A DNA stretch of 64,000 nt from Comamonadaceae bacterium (GCA_007280205.1 QYPX01000230.1:30533-94532), one strand, 5' to 3'; counted from the first letter of the stretch, positions 28,335 to 38,432 are shown. Numbers and translations: made by a program. Notes: generated by a model from the letters alone, not told the origin.

Positions 28335-29000
28335 ATGAAAGACGACGGCAAGACTGCTTCCAAGAAGTCCCGCTATCCAAGGGGTGGCGTCAGCGGTTGG
28401 TTGATGCGTCCGCCAAAGTATTCACTGCTGCTCGCACTGACCGCCGGTTCAATCTGTGGCATCCTGGTCTGGGGCGGGCTCAACACCGCCATGGAGTACT
28501 CCAACCGGACAGAGTTCTGCACCTCCTGCCACGAAATGACGATCCCGGATGAAGAATTAAAAAAGACAGTGCACTACAAGAACCGCAGCGGCACCACTGT
28601 CTCGTGCGCTGACTGTCATGTGGCCAGCAGCAAGCACCCGGGCGACTATGCCCGCAAGCTGACGATGAAAATACTTGCAGCGCGTGATGTGATCGGAAAG
28701 ATGACCGGTGTGGTGGACACGCCGGAGAAATACGAGGCCCACCGTCTGACCATGGCCAAGCGTGTCTGGGCCAAGATGAAGGAGTCTGATTCACAGGAGT
28801 GCCGCAATTGTCACCACTACGCAACCATGGACCCGGCCAAGCAGAAGGATCGTTCGGTGGTCAAGCACGAGGGCGCGGTGGAGGACGGAAAGACCTGTAT
28901 CGAATGTCACAAGGGCATTGCTCATAAGCCTGTTCACCAGTTGCTGGAGCAGGAAGAGGCGGCGGCGGCAGCAGCGGCAGCAGCGGCAAAGAAACCCTGA
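28335..29000 (+). CDS. NapC/NirT-family multiheme cytochrome c
   Basis: N-terminal TM anchor and four CxxCH motifs (CTSCH, CADCH, CRNCH, CIECH); Ala-rich C-terminus. Confidence 0.9.
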   Translation: MKDDGKTASKKSRYPRGGVSGWLMRPPKYSLLLALTAGSICGILVWGGLNTAMEYSNRTEFCTSCHEMTIPDEELKKTVHYKNRSGTTVSCADCHVASSKHPGDYARKLTMKILAARDVIGKMTGVVDTPEKYEAHRLTMAKRVWAKMKESDSQECRNCHHYATMDPAKQKDRSVVKHEGAVEDGKTCIECHKGIAHKPVHQLLEQEEAAAAAAAAAAKKP

Positions 29001-29031
29001 CGGAATGTTGAACCAACCGAGGACCAGAACG

Positions 29032-29931
29032 ATGAAGAAAATGGCTGTCGTATTGATGCTGACGCTGGCGGGTACTGTCTGTGCAGCGCCCGACTGGAGC
29101 AAAGTTCCGGTGCGCAAGATCAACCTGTTTTATCCAGGGCAGGCCTCGCTTGAATGGGCGATGACCAAACCCGACCATTCGGCCGTGCCTGACATCGTTG
29201 ACAAAAAACGCAGTTGCGCCAAGTGCCATGAGGGGGACGCCAACGAGATCGGGGACAAGATCGTCAAGGGTCAGCCGGTCGGCATCTCCAAAAAGGTGAT
29301 CGATCCCAGTCCGCCCAAAGGCAAGGTCGGTTTCACGCCGGTGATGTTTCAGACCGCGTACGACGCCGAGCGGATTTACTTTCGTTTTGATTGGACGCTG
29401 GCACAAGCAAGCGACAAGAAGCTCGACCCCAAGAACGAAGTCAAACTCACCATGATGTTTGACGGTGGCGGGACCGTCGAAGGTTCGGTCCTGAACGGCT
29501 GCTGGGAGACTTGTCATAACGATTTGCGCAGCATGAAGGACGCGAAAGACGACAAAAAGACCAAGTACATCAAGGGCGCCGACCTGGCCAGCGGAAAATT
29601 CATGGACCTGATCCAGTACCGCAGCGGTAAAGGTGAAAAACCGGCCGATGGCTACGTCGCAGAGGGTCGTGAGATGGAGGGCGGCAAGTCCCTGATCAAG
29701 GCCGACGGCAAGAAAGAAGGAAATAAGTGGGTAGTCACCTTCGAGCGTAGCCTGGCTGGACTGGGCAAGGGTGACCACACGATTGCGGCGGGCAAGGTTT
29801 ACAACTTTGGCATTGCATTGCATGAGGACTACAGCAACGCGCGTTTTCATTACGTTTCCCTGGGCTACCAGTTTGGCCTGGACAAGGCGATGCCGGACGT
29901 GAAGAACTACATCAGCGTCGTCAAACAATAG
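29032..29931 (+). CDS. Secreted cytochrome with ethylbenzene-dehydrogenase-like heme-binding fold and two c-heme motifs
   Basis: Signal peptide; CAKCH and CWETCH; AYDAERIYFRFDW typical of EB_dh/c552-type proteins. Confidence 0.65.
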   Translation: MKKMAVVLMLTLAGTVCAAPDWSKVPVRKINLFYPGQASLEWAMTKPDHSAVPDIVDKKRSCAKCHEGDANEIGDKIVKGQPVGISKKVIDPSPPKGKVGFTPVMFQTAYDAERIYFRFDWTLAQASDKKLDPKNEVKLTMMFDGGGTVEGSVLNGCWETCHNDLRSMKDAKDDKKTKYIKGADLASGKFMDLIQYRSGKGEKPADGYVAEGREMEGGKSLIKADGKKEGNKWVVTFERSLAGLGKGDHTIAAGKVYNFGIALHEDYSNARFHYVSLGYQFGLDKAMPDVKNYISVVKQ

Positions 29932-29986
29932 CCAGCAACTCTTTTGCGCGGAAGACTTATTGACCATTCACAAGAAGGAGACATCA

Positions 29987-30580
29987 ATGGAAAAGAAAAG
30001 ATGGATTGAGCGCTCGGCGCAGCTGGCGCTTGCGACCAGCGCCCTGGCAGTTTGTGCGACCGCGGCCGCACTGCCGCCGAGTGCGGCTATGTTAACCAAC
30101 GCCTGTGCCGGTTGTCACGGAACGCTGGGCGCCAGCGCCGGTCTGACAATGCCGAGTCTGGCTGGCCAATCAAAAGAGGCCATCGTCGACGCCATGAAGA
30201 AGTTCAAGAGTGGTGAACGCCCTTCCACCGTCATGGGTCGCCTGGCCAAAGGGTACACCGACGCTGATTTTGCGGCCATGGGCGGCTTCTATGCCGGACA
30301 GAAATTGCATATGACACAGCAAACTGTGGACCCAAAACGGGTGGCTAAGGGGGCCAGCCTGCAGGAGTCGAGCTGCGCGCGTTGTCATATCGAGGACGGT
30401 AAAGAAGGCAAGGCCGATACACCCGCCATGGCTGGCCAGTGGTTGCCCTATCTGCAAATGCAGATGGCGATGTACATGCAAGGCACGCGCAAGATGCCCG
30501 ACGAAATGGCAGAAAAGGTGAAGCCCCTGTCGGCCGATGACATTGAGTCGTTGCTGCATTTCTATGCCAACGTCAAATAA
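29987..30580 (+). CDS. fccA: Diheme cytochrome c, FccA-like subunit of flavocytochrome c
   Basis: CAGCH and CARCH motifs; directly upstream of fccB. Confidence 0.82.
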   Translation: MEKKRWIERSAQLALATSALAVCATAAALPPSAAMLTNACAGCHGTLGASAGLTMPSLAGQSKEAIVDAMKKFKSGERPSTVMGRLAKGYTDADFAAMGGFYAGQKLHMTQQTVDPKRVAKGASLQESSCARCHIEDGKEGKADTPAMAGQWLPYLQMQMAMYMQGTRKMPDEMAEKVKPLSADDIESLLHFYANVK

Positions 30581-30593
30581 CAGAGGAATGAAC

Positions 30594-31874
30594 ATGACAA
30601 CTGATCGCAGAAATTTTCTCAAGTTGATCGGCGTCGGCGGCGTTGGCGCCTCCCTTGCCGCGTGCGCAGCGCCCGGGACCGGATTGGACAAAAGCGCCGG
30701 GCGCCGGGTCGTGGTGGTGGGAGGCGGCTTCGGCGGCAGCGTTGCAGCCAAATACATCCGCATGCAGGACAAGTCGATTGAAGTGGTGTTGATCGAGCAG
30801 AATCGACAGTTTATCGGGTGCCCGTTCAGCAACCTCTACATTGGCGGATTGATGTCGGATCTGTCAACCCTGACGATCGGCTACGACACGCTGGCCGCCA
30901 AGCACGGCATCAAAATGATTTACGACAGCGTCACGGCGATTGATCCGGCCAAGAAGACCGTCACCGTTTCGGGTGGCACCGTGATCGACTACGATCGTCT
31001 GGTGTTGTCCCCAGGTGTCGACTTTCGGGCCGAGGAGCTTGAAGGCTACGATCTGGCGACGACGCCACAAATCATGCCGCACGCCTGGAAGGCCGGCCCG
31101 CAGACCTTGTTGTTGCGCAAGCAGCTTGTGGACATGCCCAATGGCGGCACGGTCGTACTGACGGTGCCGCTGGCGCCGTTTCGCTGCCCGCCCGGCCCCT
31201 ATGAGCGCACCAGCATGATCGCCATGTACCTGAAGCAGCACAAACCGAAGTCCAAGATCGTCGTGCTCGATGCCAACCCCGACATCGCCTCCAAAGCCGG
31301 CTTGTTTCGCAAGGGCTGGAAGAAGCATTACGAGGGCATCATCCAGTACCGCGCCGCCCAGAAGGTGACGGCTGTCAACGTGAAAAGCCGTTCGGTCTTT
31401 ATCGAGGGCATGGAAGAGGTCAAGGGCGATGTGGTCAATGTCATTCCACCGCAGCGCGCCGGCCAAATCGCCCGTGCAACAGGTCTGATCGGTCCGGACA
31501 AGGCATGGTGCCCGGTCAACGGGACTACCTTTGAGTCAACTTTGCAGAAGAACATCCATGTTATCGGTGACGCCTGCATTGCCGGCGCCATGCCCAAGTC
31601 GGCCTACTCGGCCAACTCGGAAGCCAAGATTTGCGCGAGCAACGTGGTGGCACTGATGAACGGTAAGGAAACAATGGAGATGTCGGGCATTAACGTTTGC
31701 TACAGCTTCCTTTCCGCCAAGGAGGCGGTGAGTGTGGCAGGGGTTTACACCGTCAAGGGGGGGCAGATCGTGGCCCAGCCCAATTCAGGCGGGGTCTCAC
31801 CCGATCTGTCGGAGACCGAGGCGATCTATGCCAGGAGCTGGCTGCAAAACATCCTGACCGAGATGTCGACCTGA
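30594..31874 (+). CDS. fccB: Flavocytochrome c sulfide dehydrogenase flavoprotein subunit
   Basis: Leader [24 protein letters not shown] motif [33 protein letters not shown]. Confidence 0.9.
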   Translation: MTTDRRNFLKLIGVGGVGASLAACAAPGTGLDKSAGRRVVVVGGGFGGSVAAKYIRMQDKSIEVVLIEQNRQFIGCPFSNLYIGGLMSDLSTLTIGYDTLAAKHGIKMIYDSVTAIDPAKKTVTVSGGTVIDYDRLVLSPGVDFRAEELEGYDLATTPQIMPHAWKAGPQTLLLRKQLVDMPNGGTVVLTVPLAPFRCPPGPYERTSMIAMYLKQHKPKSKIVVLDANPDIASKAGLFRKGWKKHYEGIIQYRAAQKVTAVNVKSRSVFIEGMEEVKGDVVNVIPPQRAGQIARATGLIGPDKAWCPVNGTTFESTLQKNIHVIGDACIAGAMPKSAYSANSEAKICASNVVALMNGKETMEMSGINVCYSFLSAKEAVSVAGVYTVKGGQIVAQPNSGGVSPDLSETEAIYARSWLQNILTEMST

Positions 31875-31882
31875 CGATATTC

Positions 31883-32382
31883 ATGACAGACAACACAGTG
31901 CTCATGCTGGCACTTTTCTGTGGCCTCATTGCCGTGGCTTACGGCTTTTGGACCCGCAGCTGGATTCTTTCGCAGGATGCAGGAAACGCGCGGCTGCAGG
32001 AAATTGCAGCCGCCATTCAAACCGGTGCCGCCGCCTACCTGGCGCGGCAATACAAAACCATTGCCGTTGTCGGAGTGGTGCTGGCTATTCTGATTGCCGT
32101 CTTTCTTGATCAATTGAGTGCCATCGGCTTTGTGATTGGTGCGGTGCTCTCGGGCGCTTGCGGCTTCATCGGCATGAACGTCTCGGTGCGCGCCAATGTG
32201 CGCACTGCTCAGGCGGCCAGCAAAGGTATCAGCCAGGCGCTGGACGTGGCCTTTCGCGGCGGTGCCATCACCGGCATGCTGGTGGTTGGGCTGGGCTTGC
32301 TGGGTGTCACCGGTTTTTACTGGTTCCTGGTCGCCAGGCATGACCAACGTGATGCCTGCCCTGTACAAGGGTCTGGCGGCTG
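31883..32382 (+). pseudogene. Truncated/internally deleted membrane H+-pyrophosphatase (hppA remnant)
   Basis: [94 protein letters not shown] is the N-terminal ~150 aa of H+-PPase; normal length is ~650+ aa. A second in-register piece ([11 protein letters not shown]) follows in another frame. Confidence 0.75.
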
Positions 32383-32658
32383 ATGGCTATGCACAGCTGT
32401 CCGCATTGCAACAAAGATGGAATATCGACGCTGCGCCGAGCATTCTTAGGGCCCGCCATGGTGACTATTTGCACAGAATGTGGCGGCAACGTGGGGGTGC
32501 CACTTGGAAGAAGCATAGTGGCGGCGGTGCCTTACTTGTTAGCCATCGGTGCGGCATCGGTCATAGACGATCCAGTGAATTCCGTATTTTGTTTGGTCAT
32601 CGGTGCAGCTCTAATGTTCGGCTTGTTTTTTAAGTTTGTACCGCTTGTCAAAAAGTGA
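32383..32658 (+). CDS. Small zinc-ribbon membrane protein
   Basis: CPHC..CTECGG zinc ribbon followed by two hydrophobic segments. Confidence 0.65.
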   Translation: MAMHSCPHCNKDGISTLRRAFLGPAMVTICTECGGNVGVPLGRSIVAAVPYLLAIGAASVIDDPVNSVFCLVIGAALMFGLFFKFVPLVKK

Positions 32659-32746
32659 GTTTTGGATGACCAGGAACCTCCCCTGCGCGGCTTGAGGATG
32701 GATGCGCCATTACGGATTTGGTGGTGCATCGAAACAGAGACTAAAG

Positions 32747-33214
32747 ATGCAAAACTACGACAATTTGGTGACTGACGCGCTCTCCCGGGTGAATGAAATC
32801 ATGCCATGGGATTTGAGCCGAATGCTGGGAGAAGGCGGGCAGCCGATTTTGCTTGATGTACGCGAACCGGCTGAGTTTGCCCTGTTGCACTTGCGTGGCG
32901 CGATCAACGTACCGCGCGGCGTGCTGGAACAGTCCTGTGAGTGGGATTACGACGAGACTGTGCCTGACCTGGCCGCCGGGCGCGAACAGGATATTGTGGT
33001 GATCTGTCGTACCGGGAAGCGTTCTGCATTGGCGGCCGACGCGATGATGCGCATGGGATTTGGCAAAGTGGTTTCGCTCAAGACTGGCGTGCGTGGCTGG
33101 ATCGATTATGAGCAGCCCCTGGTCGATGGACAGGGTGCTGTACTCCATGCTGATGCTGCAGATGGGCTACTCGTGTCGCAGGTGCGGCCTGAGCAACGTA
33201 AGCCAAGACGCTGA
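32747..33214 (+). CDS. Rhodanese-domain protein
   Basis: LLDVREPAEFALLHLRGAINVP and ICRTGKRSALAA active-site loop. Confidence 0.88.
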   Translation: MQNYDNLVTDALSRVNEIMPWDLSRMLGEGGQPILLDVREPAEFALLHLRGAINVPRGVLEQSCEWDYDETVPDLAAGREQDIVVICRTGKRSALAADAMMRMGFGKVVSLKTGVRGWIDYEQPLVDGQGAVLHADAADGLLVSQVRPEQRKPRR

Positions 33215-33247
33215 TCGTCTGTTCCACCTTTGCCCCAAGTAAGCACA

Positions 33248-34492
33248 ATGAGCACAACAAACGGTCCCAAATGGGTCGCTGGTTTCAAATCTGACTGCGA
33301 CAAGTTGTTTGTCAAGAAGTGGTCATCTTATTTGGGTGCCGTCCTGCTGCTTCTGGTCATTCTGGGGCTAATGATCAATGGCATGGTTTGGGGTGTGTTT
33401 GGTGGCGTCAAATTCTGGGGCGACCGGTTTAATAATTTGATCGGGCTTGGCCCCTGGCTGGGTTTGCCGCCAGAGCTGAGCAGTGTCTGGTTACACAGCA
33501 TGTCGCTGATGAACATCAATTTGGTGCTTGGCGCTTTTTGTGCTGCCATGCTGTCGCGCCAGTTCGCCTTGAGTCGCGCGCCACGACTCGAATATATTTG
33601 GGCTGCGTTGGGCGGGACGCTGATGGGGATTGGTGCGTCCTTGGCGGGAGGATGTACCACGGGGGGGTTCTTCAACCCGGTGCTGCATGCCTCGCCAGCT
33701 GGTTGGGCGATGTGGCTTGGCCTGATCGCAGGTGCGGCCATCGGCTTCAAACTGTTGCTCTGGACATTGGAAAATATCGAATGGGGAACGCGTGCGCCTG
33801 CTGTGCTGCAGGTGCCCCAAAGTCTGATCGCCGTTTATCCTCTGATCGGTTCCGTGGTGGCGCTCGGGGCGCTGCTCTGGACACTGCTGTGGCTTTACTC
33901 CGGCAGTGCGCCGCTGGTTTATCGCGCGCCCATTGTGCTGGCCGGTTTTGCCATCGGTTTCATCATGCATCGCTCGCGTTTATGTTTTTCAAGGGCTTTT
34001 CGTGAGCCCTTTGTAACCGGCGAGGGCGAGATGACCAAAGCGCTTATTCTGGCCTTGGCCATCGGTCTGCCGCTTGCTGCCTTGCTGTTTCAAAAGAAGG
34101 TGATTGACCCCTATATTGCGATTCCGGCTACGTTCTGGGCCGGCTCTTTGCTGGGAGGCATCTTCTTTGGTATCGGCATGATTTTCGCCGGTGGTTGCGC
34201 GTCTGGTTCGCTTTGGCGCATGGGCGAGGGGCACATCAAGCTGTGGGTCAGCATGTTCTTCTTTGCCTGGGTGGGGTCCACTGCTAGCGCACTGTTCAAG
34301 AAATTCAACCTGACCTCTATCGACGAAGACAACACGGATGCATTTGAGCGAACCCAGATCGGGTTTCAGGCCTATATGCCTGACATGTTCTCGAGTTGGG
34401 GGACTGCCTTTTTGATCTCGGCAGGGTTGCTATTGCTGTGGTACGCATTGGTACGCTACAACGAATCGACAGAAAAGTTTACCTTGATGTAG
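33248..34492 (+). CDS. YeeE/YedE (TsuA-like) transporter, second paralogue
   Basis: SLAGGCTTGGFFNP and FAGGCASGSLWRMGEGH motifs, multiple TM segments. Confidence 0.85.
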   Translation: MSTTNGPKWVAGFKSDCDKLFVKKWSSYLGAVLLLLVILGLMINGMVWGVFGGVKFWGDRFNNLIGLGPWLGLPPELSSVWLHSMSLMNINLVLGAFCAAMLSRQFALSRAPRLEYIWAALGGTLMGIGASLAGGCTTGGFFNPVLHASPAGWAMWLGLIAGAAIGFKLLLWTLENIEWGTRAPAVLQVPQSLIAVYPLIGSVVALGALLWTLLWLYSGSAPLVYRAPIVLAGFAIGFIMHRSRLCFSRAFREPFVTGEGEMTKALILALAIGLPLAALLFQKKVIDPYIAIPATFWAGSLLGGIFFGIGMIFAGGCASGSLWRMGEGHIKLWVSMFFFAWVGSTASALFKKFNLTSIDEDNTDAFERTQIGFQAYMPDMFSSWGTAFLISAGLLLLWYALVRYNESTEKFTLM

Positions 34493-34507
34493 CTCGGTTC
34501 GGGGCCA

Positions 34508-34783
34508 TCACCAGGAAATGCTGGAGACAATTTTGTGCGGGCTCAGTGGCTGCTGTCGTTTGCCGCCCAGCAGTGCCACACCAGCACGCAGCACGGTCTT
34601 GCTGCAAAAATCCAGACCGACGCTGATTTTTGGATCGCGCGAAAGAAAATGAAACGCCAACCCGATCAGCAAGGCGTACAGAAGTTGCGGGCCACCGTAG
34701 TGCTCCGAGACAAAAGTGGCCGCCAGCGCAATCACGCCGCACAGCAGCAGCCCCGGCAGCGCCGAAAGGTTCTTCACCGTCAT
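34508..34783 (-). pseudogene. Truncated YeiH-type (putative sulfate exporter family) protein
   Basis: LPGLLLCGVIALAATFVSEHYGGPQLLYALLIGLAFHFLSRDPKISVGLDFCSKTVLRAGVALLG is the N-terminus only; homology appears to stop at KRQQPLSPHK. Confidence 0.6.
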
Positions 34784-34802
34784 CGCGATGCCGTCAGGCC
34801 CT

Positions 34803-34828
34803 CGCTGTCAGCCACGCGGCTGACAGCG
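34803..34828. repeat. Perfect 11-bp-stem inverted repeat (CGCTGTCAGCC-ACGC-GGCTGACAGCG)
   Basis: Direct reading; 4-nt loop; intergenic, next to a 'GCGTCGCTGCGCTCCTCGCAATGAC' dispersed-repeat-like stretch. Confidence 0.7.
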
Positions 34829-34925
34829 ACACGGCGATCCATGACTTCGGACCGCATGGATTGCCGCGTCGCTGCGCTCCTCGCAATGACGGATCGGGTG
34901 CCCGCAATGACAAAGCAGGGGTGGC

Positions 34926-37900
34926 TCAGGCCAGCTTGGCTATGGGCGCTGCGGCCACAGCCAGCAGGCCCGCGCGCTCCTTGGCGGCCGCAGCGGCTGA
35001 GGTCTCACGCACATGACCATAGCCGCGAATTTTCTGCGGCAGGGCCGCCAGCGCAACAAGACTGTCGAGTGACTGCGCCTGTGGTGACTTGAGCAAGGCG
35101 TTGATCTCCTGTTCATAGTCGGCCAGCAGGCGCGCATCGAGCTGGCGCTCGGTGCTGTTGCGAAACGGGTCCAGCCAACTGCCACGCAGGCCGCGCAGCG
35201 CATTCATCGCCTTGAAGGCCGTCATGACCCAAGGACCGAGTTCAGCCTTCTTGACCTTGCCGGTGTCCTTGTCCACCTTGCCAAACGGCCAGGCACCGAA
35301 GTGAAAGTGCAACTGGTAGTCGCCCTCGAAGGTGCTTTCGAGTTGCTGGCGGAACGCGTCCGATGTGTACAGCCGCGCCACTTCCCACTCGTTCTTGGTC
35401 GCCAGCAGCTTGAAGTAACTCTGCGCCACGGCCTTGACGAGCCGTTCCTTGCCACCGAGTTGCAGGTCCACCTTGGCAACCCGATCCACCAGAGTCCGGT
35501 AGCGCGTGGCATACGCGGCGTTTTCGTAATCCGTCAGGAAGGCCTGATGGCGCTGCATCAGTTCGGTCAGCGACTCGTTCGTGCGTGGCACAAACTTGAT
35601 GACGTTGGCGGGCGTCGCCACTTTCTGCACCGCCGCCAGGTCGGTGGCGGCGCGCCGACCCCAGAGAAAAGCAGCCTTGTTGAATTCGATCTGCACCGCG
35701 TTGAGTTCGATCGCCTTGTTCAGTGCATCGAGTGAAACCGGCACCCAGCCGCGCTGCCAGGCGGCGCCAAGCATGAACATATTGGACGCCACGCTGTCGC
35801 CCATCAGGGCGCGCGCGATTTCAAGGCCGTTGGCGGCAAAGAAGTGCTCGCCGCAGACACTTCTGATGGTCTTCAGCATGGCATCGGCGTCCACGCTCCA
35901 GTCGGCGTTGCGGGCGAATTCGGATGTCGGGGTCACGTCGGTGCAGACCACGGCCCGGGTGCGCCCAGAGCGCATGCGCGACAGCGCCTCGTCGCCCGCC
36001 GTCACGATCAGGTCGCAGCCGATCACGGTATCGGCCTCGCCCGGTGCAATGCGGGTGGCGTGCAATTGCCCGGCGTCGGGCGCCATGTGCACATGCGAGA
36101 GCACAGCGCCATATTTTTGCGACAGGCCGGTCACGTCCAGAATCGAACAGGCCAGGCCGTCGATGTGCGCCGCCATGCCCAGCAACTGGCCGATGGTGAC
36201 AACGCCCGTGCCGCCAATGCCGCCCACCAGCACACTGAAGCTGCGCGTCGGCCGCTCAAAGACCGGCAAGGCCGGCTCGGGCAGCGCGGCGCTGGCCTGG
36301 CTGCTGACTTTGGCCGGTTTGCGCAACGCACCGCCGTGCACGCTGACAAAGCTGGGGCAAAAGCCTTCGACGCAGGTGAAGTCCTTATTGCAACTGTTCT
36401 GGTTGATCTGGCGCTTGCGCCCCAGTGGGGTCTCCAGCGGCTCGATCGACAGGCAGTTGGAAACCGTGCCGCAGTCGCCACAGCCTTCACAGACCGCGGC
36501 GTTGATGAAGCTGCGCTTGGCCGGATCGGCCCATTTGCCGCGCTTGCGCAGCCTGCGACGCTCGGTGGCGCAGGGTTGCTCGTAGACCAGCACCGTCACG
36601 CCTTTTTGCTCGCGCAGCCGGCGCTGCACCATCTCCATGTCGTCGCGGTGATGCACCTTGACCTCGGCGGGCAAATTGGCATTGGCGTATTTCTCGGGCT
36701 CGTCACTGACCAGCACCACCTCGCTGACACCCTCGGCCAGCAGTTCGCGAATGGTTTGCGGCACCGTCAGATCGCCGTCCACCGGCTGGCCACCGGTCAT
36801 CGAGACAAAGCCGTTGACCAGCAACTTGTAGGTCATCGGCACCTTGGCCGCAACCGCCTGGCGGATGGCCAGAAAACCGGAGTGGAAGAAGGTGCCGTCG
36901 CCCATGTTGGCGAACACATGAGGCTCGTCGGTAAAGGGTTGCTGACCCAGCCACATCGCGCCTTCGCCGCCCATGTGGGACACCGTGCCTGTCGTGCGCG
37001 GATTGTTCAGCATGGCAATCGTGTGGCAGCCAATGCCGGCCAGCGCTCTTGAGCCCTCAATCACCTTGGTGGAGCGGTTGTGCGGACAGCCGGAGCAGAA
37101 ACTCGCGTTGCGCTGCGCCGAACCCGGCCCCGGCACCTTCGGCCCCGGCAGACTGATGGCTTGCAGGCCGCAATCGGGCTGCAGCATCAGCATGACATCG
37201 AGCAGCACCTTGGCGACGATCAGCGGCGAGATCTCAGCGTTGTTCGGAAACGCGCGCACTGCGCGCTCCAGGCCGTAAGTTGGTGTGCCCAGCGCCTTGC
37301 CAATCACCTTGGGTTTGTTCGGCAGATTCAGGTCGTACAGAATGGACTTGATCTGTTCTTCGAGCAGCGGACGTTTTTCTTCCACCACCAGAATCGCGTC
37401 CACGCCCTGTGCCAGCGTGCGCACAAACTCAGGGTCCAGTGGCCATGTCATGCCAACCTTGGCGATGCGGATGCCCATCTCATCGAGTCGCTCTGCCGAC
37501 CAGCCCAGTTCCACCACGGCCTGGCGCACGTCCTGGTAGGCCTTGCCGGCCGACACAATGGCCAGCCGCGGCCTTGCCGTCTCGCTGCTGATGAGGTTCA
37601 AGCGATTGGCGCGGGCATAGGCCACTGCCGCGTAGAGCTTGTGGTTGTAAAGCCGCTCTTCGGCCATCAAGGCAGTATCGAAGGGGCGGATGGAGAGGCT
37701 GGGTGCGCCCATGGGTGTGCCCACCGGCAAGGAGGGCACTTCGGGCAGCACAATCTTCGGTGAATCCGGCCCAACGTAAATCGTGCCGCCGCCTTCGACC
37801 ACGTCGGTCACCACCTTCATGCCGACCCAGCATCCGGAAAAACGTGACATGGCGATGCCGTGCAGACCGAAGTCCAGCAGTTCCTGGGTGTTGGACGGGT

Positions 37901-38432
37901 AGAGCACCGGCAGCCCGGCGGCGATGAAGATCTGGTCAGAGAAATTGGTGATGGTGGAAGACTTGGCGCCGTGGTCGTCACCCGCCAGCGCCAGCACACC
38001 ACCCAGCGCGCTGGTACCTGCGCTGTTGGCATGACGCAGCACGTCGCCGCTGCGGTCGACGCCCGGACCCTTGCCGTACCAGATGCCAAAAACGCCGTCG
38101 ACCCGGGCGCCCGGAAATCTGCCTACGTGCTGCGAGCCCCAGATCGCGGTGGCTGCCAGGTCTTCGTTGACGGCCGCTCGAAAGACGATGTTGTTCTGTT
38201 TCAGAACCGCTTCGGCCTGCCACAGGTCCATGTCGTAGCGACCCAGCGGCGAGCCACGGTAGCCCGAGACATAGCCGCCGGTCTTCTTGCCCTCGGCCTC
38301 GTCCCGCAAACGCTGCTGGATCGGCAGACGCACCAGCGCCTGCGTGCCGGCCAGAAAGACCCAGCCCTCCTTGACCTGGTATTTATCGGCGAGGGTGATG
38401 TCGGGCTGAGCCAACTTGTCAGGCGCATTCAT
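34926..38432 (-). CDS. Indolepyruvate ferredoxin oxidoreductase (fused alpha/beta)
   Basis: 1168 aa; TPP-binding and ferredoxin-oxidoreductase gamma-like regions (GGIGGTGVVTIGQLLGMAAHIDG), CSGCPHNRST, CEGCGDCG. Confidence 0.9.
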   Translation of the reverse strand: MNAPDKLAQPDITLADKYQVKEGWVFLAGTQALVRLPIQQRLRDEAEGKKTGGYVSGYRGSPLGRYDMDLWQAEAVLKQNNIVFRAAVNEDLAATAIWGSQHVGRFPGARVDGVFGIWYGKGPGVDRSGDVLRHANSAGTSALGGVLALAGDDHGAKSSTITNFSDQIFIAAGLPVLYPSNTQELLDFGLHGIAMSRFSGCWVGMKVVTDVVEGGGTIYVGPDSPKIVLPEVPSLPVGTPMGAPSLSIRPFDTALMAEERLYNHKLYAAVAYARANRLNLISSETARPRLAIVSAGKAYQDVRQAVVELGWSAERLDEMGIRIAKVGMTWPLDPEFVRTLAQGVDAILVVEEKRPLLEEQIKSILYDLNLPNKPKVIGKALGTPTYGLERAVRAFPNNAEISPLIVAKVLLDVMLMLQPDCGLQAISLPGPKVPGPGSAQRNASFCSGCPHNRSTKVIEGSRALAGIGCHTIAMLNNPRTTGTVSHMGGEGAMWLGQQPFTDEPHVFANMGDGTFFHSGFLAIRQAVAAKVPMTYKLLVNGFVSMTGGQPVDGDLTVPQTIRELLAEGVSEVVLVSDEPEKYANANLPAEVKVHHRDDMEMVQRRLREQKGVTVLVYEQPCATERRRLRKRGKWADPAKRSFINAAVCEGCGDCGTVSNCLSIEPLETPLGRKRQINQNSCNKDFTCVEGFCPSFVSVHGGALRKPAKVSSQASAALPEPALPVFERPTRSFSVLVGGIGGTGVVTIGQLLGMAAHIDGLACSILDVTGLSQKYGAVLSHVHMAPDAGQLHATRIAPGEADTVIGCDLIVTAGDEALSRMRSGRTRAVVCTDVTPTSEFARNADWSVDADAMLKTIRSVCGEHFFAANGLEIARALMGDSVASNMFMLGAAWQRGWVPVSLDALNKAIELNAVQIEFNKAAFLWGRRAATDLAAVQKVATPANVIKFVPRTNESLTELMQRHQAFLTDYENAAYATRYRTLVDRVAKVDLQLGGKERLVKAVAQSYFKLLATKNEWEVARLYTSDAFRQQLESTFEGDYQLHFHFGAWPFGKVDKDTGKVKKAELGPWVMTAFKAMNALRGLRGSWLDPFRNSTERQLDARLLADYEQEINALLKSPQAQSLDSLVALAALPQKIRGYGHVRETSAAAAAKERAGLLAVAAAPIAKLA

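Noticed and set aside
35844-37052. 402-aa plus-strand ORF
   Set aside because: Antisense to indolepyruvate ferredoxin oxidoreductase; no domain features.
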